Assembly: GCA_902800965.1 (NCBI GenBank)
Contig: CADCGK010000005.1
Location: 142,661-206,660, forward strand
Direction of reading: 5' to 3'
Length of the DNA stretch: 64,000 bases
Source: an uncultured Bacteroidia bacterium
GTDB taxonomy: Bacteria > Bacteroidota > Bacteroidia > Bacteroidales > F082
Both the position numbers and the translations under genes were made by a program. The notes beneath the pieces were generated by a model that ran no database searches, was not told the DNA's origin, and saw nothing but the letters and a program-made list of their open reading frames with translations. Position 1 is the first letter of the stretch; each line of letters opens with the position of its first letter. This document shows, in pieces, positions 32,104 through 39,949 of this stretch.

Positions 32104-32111
32104 CAAAGATA
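32104..32111 (-). promoter_or_regulatory. TAnnTTTG -7 element for the lipoprotein-rSAM pair
   Basis: TATCTTTG on the minus strand, 23 bases before the lipoprotein ATG at 32080. It fixes the shorter start for that gene. Confidence 0.6.
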
Positions 32112-32135
32112 CGTGACTTTTTGGAAAAAGTCAAA

Positions 32136-32825
32136 TTATTTTTTGATGCTCAAAATCACACCCAGTGCCACGCCGAGGAATGCTGCAAACAGCACTTGAA
32201 GGGTGGGGGGCAACAAGAAAGTGATCGTATGCGCTGGGTACCAGAACAACGGGATGGTCTTGGCAAAGACGAAGCCGTACTGGATGTCCCAGTTGATCTT
32301 TTTCGACAGGGTTTCGCGGATTTTCAGCGGATGGCTGAAGAAGCCCTTCAGCGAACCGCCAGTCTCGGCGATATGGATGTCAGTAATCTTGTGGAAGGTC
32401 ATGAACACCGGGGCGAACAGGGTGTTCATCAGCACACTGATGCACAGTGCCACCAATACCTTGCCCCAGCTGAGGCTGCCGGCGAACCACTCCGCGGCCT
32501 TTCCGTCAAGATGAAAACCGCCATCAAGCAGTTTCACCGTTCCAGTCTTGAAGATGGTCATGGCCGAAGCGATGACAACACCTAACACGCCCCAGACAAG
32601 CATCTTGGGCAACAGGCCAAAGCCTTTCTTAATGTAAACGCCCTCACGGATGCGCAAGGCGAGCATCTCACCAAAAGTGCCGAGGATGGCGAACTTGAAG
32701 AAACTCATCAGCAGGCCGTGCTTGGCGGTAGTGGTGTTGAACCAGTCCCAGGCGCCTGGGATGAAGGCGAAGCCGCAGATCACCGCGGCAACCATCAAAA
32801 GGGTAAGGAGGTCGCTTTTTTTCAT
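32136..32825 (-). CDS. Integral membrane protein of unknown function
   Basis: A 229-residue protein with about five hydrophobic helices: LLTLLMVAAVICGFAFIP, KFAILGTFGEMLALRI, PKMLVWGVLGVVIASAMTIF, VLVALCISVLMNTLFAPVF and a C-terminal PPTLQVLFAAFLGVALGVIL. The amphipathic segment KIRETLSKKINWDIQYGFVF and FWYPAHTITFLLPP before the last helix recall Mpv17-type proteins (a W near a proline pair), but the match is loose. I do not assign a role. It follows the CotH-type gene by 4 bases and probably belongs to that transcript. Confidence 0.75.
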   Translation of the reverse strand: MKKSDLLTLLMVAAVICGFAFIPGAWDWFNTTTAKHGLLMSFFKFAILGTFGEMLALRIREGVYIKKGFGLLPKMLVWGVLGVVIASAMTIFKTGTVKLLDGGFHLDGKAAEWFAGSLSWGKVLVALCISVLMNTLFAPVFMTFHKITDIHIAETGGSLKGFFSHPLKIRETLSKKINWDIQYGFVFAKTIPLFWYPAHTITFLLPPTLQVLFAAFLGVALGVILSIKK

Positions 32826-32829
32826 AATG

Positions 32830-34668
32830 TTATTCTATGACGATTCGGGTGCCGTGGTTCCCGATTTTGACAATATACAGGCCGGATGGCAGGTCGGTTT
32901 GCATGGAGAGGATGTTGACGCCCTGATGGAATGTGATGTCGCGCTGATGGACTTGTCGCCCCATCACGTCGTACATCTCGAGAAGGGCGGGTCTCTCCGA
33001 TTCGCTATAGGTGAGGATGAAAAACTCCGCTCCAGTAGCTGGGTTGGGATAGCAAGTGATCGGGTTCGTGACCAAGGGAATCTCATCGAGGCTGGTGAGG
33101 TCGGACGCATCCATCATCGTAAGGTAATGTTGGACCCTGTTCTGGAGGAAGTCCTGGATGACACTGTTGCCGTGCTCCCATAAGGCATCGGTGGGTGGAT
33201 AACCGAAACGATGCCGTTGGTCGTTGATTCTGGGACGAAGGGTTTCAACGAGATTGTAAAAAATAGGGTAGGTGTTCTCATAAAGGAAGAGACTTTCGCA
33301 CAAAGCTTCCGCCCGATGCCTGAAGGCATCTTTGAAGGTGACGTTTTGCAACAGCTTTCCGAATAAGAGCTTGGCTTCGGGATAGTTGATCCAGGTATGG
33401 GGAGGCGTGTAAACAGCCGCGTTTTCAAAGGGGTCTATGCCGCCCATAAGGGTGGCGTCGCCATCGAAGAAGATCCATCTCCAACGTCCATTGCCTTCCT
33501 GCCAGCAGCGCATGTTGTTGCCAGGCCAGTCCCAGTTTCCAATGAAGGTCTCCAATACATAATAGTCGATGAAGTTGTCGATGTCTATCAAGTCACAGGC
33601 CTGCTCGTAGGTGGCCTCATCGGAGAGGTCTGAGGTCTCAAACCAATGCATCATCCGTAGGAAAGAGGTGTCGCTGCCGCATTCAACAACATCCCACCAT
33701 GCTCCAATGATATTGCATTGGTCGGGGTTGACTTCGAGGTGATCTTCCAGAAAACGCTCATCCATCTTCTCCTGCAGGAAATAGATCCCCCAGTATTCTC
33801 CATTGAGATACAATAGGACAGGACGGCATTGGGGGGCTTCCACATTCAGCTGTTGCGCCAGCGCCGTACAGAAAGGATCCTGCACGCCTGAATAGGGTTC
33901 GAAGATGGCAAAAGGCTTGAACAAGAGATGCTTGAAACTGGTGACGGTCGTATCTTGGAAAAAATCGTGTTGGAACCGCTTCTTGCCATATTCCTCACGG
34001 GCATAGATTTTCATTCCTTTGGCTGGGTGACGCCGCGACAGGTTCCCGTGGGCTCTCAGTCCGCAGGCCTGGTTGACACCGCTGTTGTCAGTGGGCTCAT
34101 AAAACTCCACATTGGCCAGCCGCTCCCACTCTCTTCCTTTTTGATAATAGTTTCCGGTATGGACGGGGTCCTCGGGGTTGAAGTTTACTCCGGGGACAAA
34201 GATACCAGTCTCATAATCGAACAGTGCAAGGGTATCCGCACAGAGGGATACTACGGCGTAACCGTTGTCAACAAATCCTAGACTTTGAATCCAGTAGGTG
34301 TTGGTGGCGGTGGGACTGATACAGTTTTCGTTTTCGTCGAAGACGGCTGCCCGTATCACGATGGCGTGACGAACGGAGTCAGGGATGAAGACGAGGTCGT
34401 CGGGTGAGATCTGGATGGTGTAGATGTCGGAGGCGGAATACAACCGCTCGTCAAGCATCATCGGTGCTTCGTATAAGGTGGATGAAGCGGTCGGAAGGCA
34501 TCCGTTGGTGGTGTATCGAATGTGATGGTTGGGATAGACACAGCTCAAGCTGAGCTGAAAACTGGCTTCGTAAATTCCTCCGCTTGAAGAAAAAATAACC
34601 TGATCTCCTTGGGCATGAACCAACGAGGTGACGCATAGTATCACTGCCAAAAGGAGACTTCTTTTCAT
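32830..34668 (-). CDS. CotH-kinase family T9SS cargo protein
   Basis: A 612-residue exported protein. After the signal peptide (SLLLAVILCVTSLVHAQ) comes a chitobiase C-terminal-like beta-sandwich (about 25-115; YEASFQLSLS, IRYTTNGCLPT), then the CotH kinase-like domain (about 190-490; RAHGNLSRRHPAKGMKIYAR, LNGEYWGIYFLQEKMDERFLE, NWDWPGNNMRCW, RWRWIFFDGDATLM). The end is a type A T9SS sorting domain (ITCYPNPATGAEFFI, LEMYDVMGRQVHQ, LPSGLYIVKIG). CotH of Bacillus spores is an atypical protein kinase; whether this one phosphorylates is open. The start overlaps the upstream small membrane gene by ATGA. Confidence 0.92.
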   Translation of the reverse strand: MKRSLLLAVILCVTSLVHAQGDQVIFSSSGGIYEASFQLSLSCVYPNHHIRYTTNGCLPTASSTLYEAPMMLDERLYSASDIYTIQISPDDLVFIPDSVRHAIVIRAAVFDENENCISPTATNTYWIQSLGFVDNGYAVVSLCADTLALFDYETGIFVPGVNFNPEDPVHTGNYYQKGREWERLANVEFYEPTDNSGVNQACGLRAHGNLSRRHPAKGMKIYAREEYGKKRFQHDFFQDTTVTSFKHLLFKPFAIFEPYSGVQDPFCTALAQQLNVEAPQCRPVLLYLNGEYWGIYFLQEKMDERFLEDHLEVNPDQCNIIGAWWDVVECGSDTSFLRMMHWFETSDLSDEATYEQACDLIDIDNFIDYYVLETFIGNWDWPGNNMRCWQEGNGRWRWIFFDGDATLMGGIDPFENAAVYTPPHTWINYPEAKLLFGKLLQNVTFKDAFRHRAEALCESLFLYENTYPIFYNLVETLRPRINDQRHRFGYPPTDALWEHGNSVIQDFLQNRVQHYLTMMDASDLTSLDEIPLVTNPITCYPNPATGAEFFILTYSESERPALLEMYDVMGRQVHQRDITFHQGVNILSMQTDLPSGLYIVKIGNHGTRIVIE

Positions 34669-34985
34669 GCTTGGGAATCGTCTCTTCTACGTTTGTCCAA
34701 TTCCTTGTTCTGCCAATACCTGCCCAAAAGGCAAAGCACGCAGACGCCAAAGATGATGCCTCCCAGCACGAATCCCGTTTGGGAGGCAATCTCATAGTTG
34801 GTTTCCTTGTATTTAAAATAGATCCAAAGACCATATCCCAAGATGCCCAAGTCGCCAATGATGCAGATCAGATAACCTAAGGTTCTAGATCTCTTGTCGG
34901 TCTTTTTCAGCAGCTTGTCGCCAAAAAAGGTGAACAGCACCAAGGCGCCGTAAATCAGGTATATGATGGAGCGGCTGGTAAACAT
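34665..34985 (-). CDS. Small membrane protein coupled to the CotH-type gene
   Basis: A 106-residue protein with three helices (IIYLIYGALVLFTFFGDKLL, GYLICIIGDLGILGYGLWIYF, TGFVLGGIIFGVCVLCLLG) and a basic-acidic tail (KELDKRRRDDSQA). No family is recognised. Its stop overlaps the start of the CotH-type gene (ATGA at 34665-34668) and it begins 5 bases after the acetyl-CoA synthetase stop, so it lies in the middle of one transcript. Coupling suggests, but does not show, a shared function with one of its neighbours. Confidence 0.75.
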   Translation of the reverse strand: MFTSRSIIYLIYGALVLFTFFGDKLLKKTDKRSRTLGYLICIIGDLGILGYGLWIYFKYKETNYEIASQTGFVLGGIIFGVCVLCLLGRYWQNKELDKRRRDDSQA

Positions 34986-34990
34986 GGCTT

Positions 34991-37063
34991 TTATTTTTCA
35001 ATTCTGATACGAGCATCGACAGCGGTGACATAGCGTGGATTGCCAAGCAATGGGTTGAGGTCCATCTCGGCGATCTCGGGAGCGGCCTGCACCAGGGCAC
35101 TCACACGAGCCACCTGGTCGGCATAGAGGTCGAGGTTGACGCCTTCTTGTCCACGTACCCCTTGCAGGATCTTGTAGCCCTTGAGCTGCTTGAGCATCTC
35201 CTTGGCCTCGTCGGCGGTGATGGGGGCCAAGGCGCTCTGCACGTCTTTCAGCACCTCGATGAAGATGCCGCCCAATCCGAAGAAGACTTGATGTCCGAAC
35301 TTCGGGTCCTTGATGGCGCCGATATAGACATCGGTGCCGTCGAGCATGGGATACATCTCCACAGCGTAGGTGTCCTTGATGGCCATCAGGCGATCGAACT
35401 CCTTGCTCACGGTGTCGAGATCCTTCACGCCGAGGGTCACGCCGCCCACATCGCTCTTGTGGAGCGGGCCGACGACCTTCATCACCAGCGGCACATCCTT
35501 TGAACAACCCACCTCCTTGGCGAAGGCGAGGGCGTCTTCTTTCTTGCTCACCTCCACGCTCTTCTTACGGCTGATGCCGGCGGCATCGAGCAGCTCGTTG
35601 TAGTCGGAGATCTCAAGATAGCCGTCTTTGCAGCGGTCGATGGTCTTGCGGATGCGTGCCACGTCGATCTTGGGCAACTCCACATGTTCGGGCTGAGGCT
35701 TCGGGGTGTTATAGACTTTGCAGATGGCATTGCCCAGGACACACTCCTCGGGGAAGTTGATGCGTCCCTTGGCGATGAAGTCCTCGATTTCGTCCTTCAC
35801 GTTGATGATGGATGGCAGCACTGGGAAGATGGGCTTCTTGCAGGTCTTCATCTTCTCGTCGAGCAGGTCATAGACCTCCTTGTTGCTGAACAATCCAGGA
35901 GAGCCGAAGATGACCACGGAGAAGTCGATTTCGTCGTATTCGTTCTCGACGGTGTCGATGATGTAGCCAAGCTGTTCGGCGGTGCCGGTGGCGAGGAAGT
36001 CGATGGGGTTGCCCACGGAGGAACCTCCGAAGAGCTTCTCAAGCAGGGCGGCGCTGGCGGGATGGTCTTTCAACGGAGGGACTTCCATGCCGCCGTTGCT
36101 GAGGACGTCGGTGAGCATCACGGCAGGACCGCCGGCATGGGTGATGACGGCGCAGCGCTTGCCCTTGATCTCAGGATGCATGAACACGCCGCAGACGGTG
36201 GTCAGCTCCTGACGGTTGTGACAGCGGACGATGCCGGCTTTGCGGAACAAGGCATCGACAGCGGCGTCGTTGGTGGCCAAAGCACCAGTGTGCGAAGAAG
36301 CTGCGCGTGAGCCTGCAGCGGAACCGCCGCTCTTGATGGCAGCGATATGGCAGCCTTTGTTGATCAGGCTGCGTGAGTGTTTCAGCAGACGCATCGGGTC
36401 GCCGATCTTCTCCATATAAAGCATGATGACACGGCTCGACTTCTCAGGGTCGAAGGTCTCATCGAGATGTTCGAGGACGTCCTCGATGCCCAGCTGGGCG
36501 CTGTTGCCCACCGCCCAAACGCTGTTGAACTTCAGGCCATTGCTCATGCCGTATTCCTTGATGAACACAGCGGTGGCACCTGATCCGGTGATGAAGTCCA
36601 CGCCCTTGGGATCCAACTTTGGAATCGGGGTGTCGAAGCATCCAGCGTAGTTCACGTTGAGGAAACCCGTGCAGTTGGGGCCAATGAGGGAGCCACCCAC
36701 ACTGTTGATGGTTTCGACAATGTGCTTCTCGATGGCAGCGCCTTCAGCGTTCTCCTCCGAGAAACCGGCACTGATGATGATGAAACCTTTGCAGCCTTTC
36801 TCCTTGGCGAGGACGTCAACGGTCTGGGCGCAGAACTTGGCTGCGATGCAGAGGAGGGCACAATCCACTTGCGGAAGGTCGTCCACCTTGGCATAGCACT
36901 TCACGCCTTGCACTTCGGTCTCTTTGGGGTTGACGGCGTAGATCTGGCCTTTGAAGGGACTCTCCAAGAGGTTCTTCAGCGACTTGCCGCCAGGTTTATG
37001 AATGTCACTTGATGCGCCGCAGATGACGATGCTGCGGGGATTGAGTAATTCTTTTGCGATCAT
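34991..37063 (-). CDS. ADP-forming acetyl-CoA synthetase (acyl-CoA ligase), fused alpha-beta
   Basis: A 690-residue cytoplasmic enzyme that converts acetyl-CoA (or other acyl-CoA), ADP and phosphate to the free acid, CoA and ATP: substrate-level phosphorylation in fermenting anaerobes. The alpha part (1-460) has a CoA-binding Rossmann domain (SIVICGASSDIHKPGGKSL) and succinyl-CoA ligase-like domains with the phosphorylated His in ASSHTGAL; the beta part (about 470-690) is an ATP-grasp domain (VPLVMKVVGPLHKSDVGGV, then ALAPITADEAKEML and EMDLNPLL). Both halves are in one chain, as in many Bacteroidota. It follows the NUDIX gene by 46 bases. Confidence 0.93.
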   Translation of the reverse strand: MIAKELLNPRSIVICGASSDIHKPGGKSLKNLLESPFKGQIYAVNPKETEVQGVKCYAKVDDLPQVDCALLCIAAKFCAQTVDVLAKEKGCKGFIIISAGFSEENAEGAAIEKHIVETINSVGGSLIGPNCTGFLNVNYAGCFDTPIPKLDPKGVDFITGSGATAVFIKEYGMSNGLKFNSVWAVGNSAQLGIEDVLEHLDETFDPEKSSRVIMLYMEKIGDPMRLLKHSRSLINKGCHIAAIKSGGSAAGSRAASSHTGALATNDAAVDALFRKAGIVRCHNRQELTTVCGVFMHPEIKGKRCAVITHAGGPAVMLTDVLSNGGMEVPPLKDHPASAALLEKLFGGSSVGNPIDFLATGTAEQLGYIIDTVENEYDEIDFSVVIFGSPGLFSNKEVYDLLDEKMKTCKKPIFPVLPSIINVKDEIEDFIAKGRINFPEECVLGNAICKVYNTPKPQPEHVELPKIDVARIRKTIDRCKDGYLEISDYNELLDAAGISRKKSVEVSKKEDALAFAKEVGCSKDVPLVMKVVGPLHKSDVGGVTLGVKDLDTVSKEFDRLMAIKDTYAVEMYPMLDGTDVYIGAIKDPKFGHQVFFGLGGIFIEVLKDVQSALAPITADEAKEMLKQLKGYKILQGVRGQEGVNLDLYADQVARVSALVQAAPEIAEMDLNPLLGNPRYVTAVDARIRIEK

Positions 37064-37070
37064 ATAATGG

Positions 37071-37110
37071 GATTTAAAGATTTAATATTCAAATATTTAA
37101 AGATTATTAT
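37071..37110. repeat. AT-rich octanucleotide-like tract upstream of the acetyl-CoA synthetase
   Basis: Roughly five 8-base units of the GATTTAAA type fill the gap between the NUDIX and synthetase genes; ATTTAAAGATT occurs exactly twice (37072 and 37095). Degenerate, but similar in placement to the other border repeats. Confidence 0.5.
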
Positions 37111-37628
37111 CAGCTTTTCGTTTTAACTTTCAAATGCAGCGAAGTCAGGCGCTCTTCACAATCCAGTAACAGTTGGTAATGGATCTTGTTGAAAAGACCT
37201 TCGTTGCATAGTTTTTCGATCTCTTCTCGGCTCATCCATTGCACAGACTCCACTTCTTCAGCCTGAAGTCGCAACATCTCGATGGGAACGTTGCTCTTCA
37301 GCATGTACAACAAGGTGAATTTATACCCATAACGTCTGATCCTGAGTAACTTGAGCTCGCTCTTTGTGACGGAGAGCCCTAGTTCTTCTTTCAATTCACG
37401 CAACATGGAAATGGTAAAGTCCATCTCACCTGATTTCACATGTCCTGCGGTGGTAGCGTAATAGCCGCCCTTGCTTTGGGATACCTTCTGTATCAAATAC
37501 TTGCCTTCGTTGTTGTGGATAAATACGGCCACAATGGGAATCATCAATCCCTGTGGGATCATCTGTCCACGTTCCACAGTTTGGCCCGTGGGCTTTAGGT
37601 CGTTGTCGTATAAATCCAATAGTTCCAT
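37110..37628 (-). CDS. NUDIX hydrolase
   Basis: A 172-residue NUDIX-fold protein. The NUDIX box reads GHVKSGE...LRELKEELGLS and binds the metal that drives pyrophosphate cleavage. There are eight residues between the first Glu and the Arg instead of the usual seven, so the loop is one residue longer. The opening MELLDLYDNDLKPTGQTVERGQMIPQG resembles proteins related to isopentenyl-diphosphate isomerase, but the isomerase's own active-site Cys is not evident. Substrate unknown; probably a nucleotide or sugar derivative. Confidence 0.88.
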   Translation of the reverse strand: MELLDLYDNDLKPTGQTVERGQMIPQGLMIPIVAVFIHNNEGKYLIQKVSQSKGGYYATTAGHVKSGEMDFTISMLRELKEELGLSVTKSELKLLRIRRYGYKFTLLYMLKSNVPIEMLRLQAEEVESVQWMSREEIEKLCNEGLFNKIHYQLLLDCEERLTSLHLKVKTKS

Positions 37629-37646
37629 GCTTGTATCTCAAAATGG

Positions 37647-37654
37647 CAAAAATA
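37647..37654 (-). promoter_or_regulatory. TAnnTTTG -7 element for the NUDIX gene
   Basis: TATTTTTG on the minus strand 18 bases before the NUDIX ATG; divergent from the MFS promoter about 40 bases away. Confidence 0.55.
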
Positions 37655-37687
37655 CGAAAAACCTCGTTACTCTAACGACTTCTTTGT

Positions 37688-37695
37688 TAATTTTG
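37688..37695 (+). promoter_or_regulatory. TAnnTTTG -7 element for the MFS transporter gene
   Basis: TAATTTTG 23 bases before the MFS start, divergent from the NUDIX promoter. Confidence 0.55.
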
Positions 37696-37718
37696 CGCCT
37701 CGAAAAGATGAGAGTGTC

Positions 37719-38912
37719 ATGGAAGAAAAGCTTTTTAACAAGAATTACATCTGTCTTTGTATTTCTAACTTCCTGTTTTTCTTTTCGTTCTATCTGCTTC
37801 TGCCGGTGCTTCCCTTCTTCATCATCGAGCAGTTTCACGGAAGCAATGCAGTCATCGGAACGGTGATTTCATGCTATACGTTGGCCACCTTGGTGGTCCG
37901 TCCTTTTTCGGGTTACATGATGGACACTTTTAAGCGCAAGCCCTTGTATCTGCTGGCTTTGGCATTGTTTACTGCAGTGTTCTGCGGCTATCCCTTCGCC
38001 ACCACCATCACCATGCTGATCATCATCCGTATCGTCCATGGGTTGGCTTTCGGCTTGACGTCAGTGGGCGGCAACACCTTGGTCATTGACGTGGTGCCTT
38101 CGGAGCATAGGGGAGAGGGTATTGGTTATTTTGGAGTGGCCAACAACATTGCCATGGCTGTCGGACCTATGGTGGGTCTGTTTGTATATGAACATCTCAG
38201 TTTCAATGCCATCTTCTTGGGCTGCATGGGCTGTAGCTTTTTGGCGGCTTTGTTCGCTTCTCGGATTCAAACCAAGGTGCGCCCTCCAGTCAAGCGTCCG
38301 CCGATTTCGTTGGACCGTTTTATCTTGATCAAAGGTCTGTTGGCCGGCATTTCGTTCACTTTGTTGGCCTTCGCCTACGGCCAGATTTCCAACTACATTG
38401 CCTTGTATGCCAAAGAAATGGGATTGACTATCAGCAGCGGCTTGTTCTTTACGGTGTATGCTGTCGGGTTGATCGTTTCCCGCCTTTTTGCAGGCAAGAT
38501 GGTGGACCGTGGCAAGGTTACCCAAACCATCGCCCTGGGCCTGGGCATCACCGTCGTTGCCTTGTTGGGCTTGGGACTTTGCCATTATGTCAACGCCCTC
38601 GGTTCAACGTACACGGCCATCGCTTTCCTGCTGATCGCAATGTGCTGCGGCTTGGGCTTTGGTGCCGCCTTCCCCTCGTTCAACGCCTTGTTCATTAACC
38701 TCGGTACGAATGCGCAACGCGGCACGGCCACCTCAACCTACCTCACCTCCTGGGATCTTGGCTTGGGTATCGGCATCTTCTCGGGCGGCATGCTGGCGGA
38801 GCATTTCTCGTTTGCGACAGCCTATCTGGTGGCTTCAGGCTCCGTGCTCATTTCCCTCGTCTTCTTCGTCATCGTGGTGGCGCCGCATTATCAACGTAAT
38901 AAATTGCGTTGA
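37719..38912 (+). CDS. Major facilitator superfamily transporter
   Basis: A 397-residue inner-membrane transporter with twelve helices. The motif between TM2 and TM3 reads GYMMDTFKRKPLYL, a variant of the MFS G-x-x-x-D-x-x-G-R-K/R loop; the second half repeats it as AGKMVDRGKVTQT. Helix 5 carries GYFGVANNIAMAVGPMVGL, which resembles motif C of drug antiporters, so an efflux role is plausible but not shown. Single gene with its own promoter; the following gene has a separate promoter overlapping the intergenic space. Confidence 0.93.
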   Translation: MEEKLFNKNYICLCISNFLFFFSFYLLLPVLPFFIIEQFHGSNAVIGTVISCYTLATLVVRPFSGYMMDTFKRKPLYLLALALFTAVFCGYPFATTITMLIIIRIVHGLAFGLTSVGGNTLVIDVVPSEHRGEGIGYFGVANNIAMAVGPMVGLFVYEHLSFNAIFLGCMGCSFLAALFASRIQTKVRPPVKRPPISLDRFILIKGLLAGISFTLLAFAYGQISNYIALYAKEMGLTISSGLFFTVYAVGLIVSRLFAGKMVDRGKVTQTIALGLGITVVALLGLGLCHYVNALGSTYTAIAFLLIAMCCGLGFGAAFPSFNALFINLGTNAQRGTATSTYLTSWDLGLGIGIFSGGMLAEHFSFATAYLVASGSVLISLVFFVIVVAPHYQRNKLR

Positions 38913-38926
38913 TCTTGGTTTTTGTT

Positions 38927-38934
38927 TATTTTTG
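38927..38934 (+). promoter_or_regulatory. TAnnTTTG -7 element for the EEP-family gene
   Basis: TATTTTTG 18 bases before the ATG at 38953, with TTG-rich sequence about 20 bases upstream. It supports the signal-peptide start rather than the long upstream extension. Confidence 0.55.
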
Positions 38935-38952
38935 CAAAAACTAATCTCTCTT

Positions 38953-39912
38953 ATGAAAAGACTCGTTCTTGCCCTGCTATTAGTGGCTTCTTTCCAGCTT
39001 TCTGCCCAAGAGATGCTCGTGGGCTCCTACAATATCCGTTACAAGAACTGGAACGACAGTGTCCAAGGTAACGTTTGGGCCAAACGTTGCCAAGTGATTT
39101 GCGACCAGCTGAACTTCATGGATCCCGACATCTTTGGTACGCAGGAAGTGCTTTATGGGCAGCTTCAAGACATGAAGCAGTCCCTTGAAGGCTATGATTA
39201 CATCGGCATTGGCCGCGATGACGGAAAACGGGGTGGCGAACACGAAGCCATCTTTTATAAAAAAGACAAGTTGAGACTCCTTGACCATGGCGATTTTTGG
39301 CTCAGCGAGACACCCGACAAGCCAGGCTTGGGCTGGGACGCTGCTTGCATCCGCATCTGCACTTGGGGAAAGTTTAGCGTCAAGGTCAAGGAGCAGCGGC
39401 ATGGCCTGTTTAACCTTCGCAGGAAAGAACCTCAACAGGTGTTCTACTTCTTTAACCTTCACATGGATCACGTGGGCGTGGTGGCGCGTCGCGAAGCAGC
39501 CAAGCTGGTGGTGGCCAAGGTGCGCGAGATCGCCAAGGACGCTCCCGTGTTCATCACCGGTGACTTCAACGTAGATCAAGATAACGAGATTTATACCATC
39601 TTCACGAAGTCAGGGATCTTAAAAGACTCGTATGATGCAGCGCGCATCCGTTTTGCGGAGAATGGCACCTTCAATGCCTTCAAGACGGACTACTTTACGA
39701 CCAGCCGTATCGACCATGTCTTTGTCTCTCCCGAAATAAAGGTGGAATCCTACGGCGTGCTCACCAACAGCTATTGGACGCCTGACGAAACAGAAGAAAT
39801 GCTGAAATCTGCCGATGCTCCACAAGAAATATCGTTCGACAATTATGTCAGGAGAAATCCTTCGGATCACTATCCGGTGTTCGTGAAGGTTAGAGTTGGG
39901 AGTGAGGAGTGA
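38953..39912 (+). CDS. Secreted endonuclease/exonuclease/phosphatase-family protein
   Basis: A 319-residue exported member of the DNase I-like superfamily. Signal peptide MKRLVLALLLVASFQLSAQ. Catalytic motifs: SYNIRYKN (metal-binding Asn), GTQEVLYGQL (Glu), NLHMDHVG (His region), ITGDFNVD (Asp-x-Asn), SRIDHVF and NPSDHYPVFVKV (final Asp-His). Exported Bacteroidota members act on phosphoesters such as nucleic acids or inositol or sphingo-phospholipids; substrate is not fixed by the sequence. The start was placed at 38953 because of the signal peptide and promoter; the frame is open further upstream, but only as a shadow of the MFS gene. Confidence 0.9.
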   Translation: MKRLVLALLLVASFQLSAQEMLVGSYNIRYKNWNDSVQGNVWAKRCQVICDQLNFMDPDIFGTQEVLYGQLQDMKQSLEGYDYIGIGRDDGKRGGEHEAIFYKKDKLRLLDHGDFWLSETPDKPGLGWDAACIRICTWGKFSVKVKEQRHGLFNLRRKEPQQVFYFFNLHMDHVGVVARREAAKLVVAKVREIAKDAPVFITGDFNVDQDNEIYTIFTKSGILKDSYDAARIRFAENGTFNAFKTDYFTTSRIDHVFVSPEIKVESYGVLTNSYWTPDETEEMLKSADAPQEISFDNYVRRNPSDHYPVFVKVRVGSEE

Positions 39913-39919
39913 GGAATAC

Positions 39920-39949
39920 TACCCCGTAGGGGTTAAAGCTCGGTAGAAT
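39920..39949. repeat. Dispersed TACCCC-N-GGGGTTAAAGCTCGGTAGAAT repeat, copy 1
   Basis: A roughly 30-base element with an ACCCC/GGGGT hairpin followed by a TTAAAGCTCGGTAGAAT tail. It covers the stop codon and last codons (IDSTEL) of the EamA gene on the minus strand. Copies lie at 46763 and 46814. Confidence 0.85.

Noticed and set aside
37110..37628. Isopentenyl-diphosphate isomerase
   Set aside because: N-terminal resemblance only; the isomerase active-site Cys and Glu pattern is not evident, so only NUDIX hydrolase is claimed.
38659..38952. N-terminal extension of the EEP-family gene
   Set aside because: It overlaps the MFS gene in another frame and precedes a clear signal peptide and promoter.
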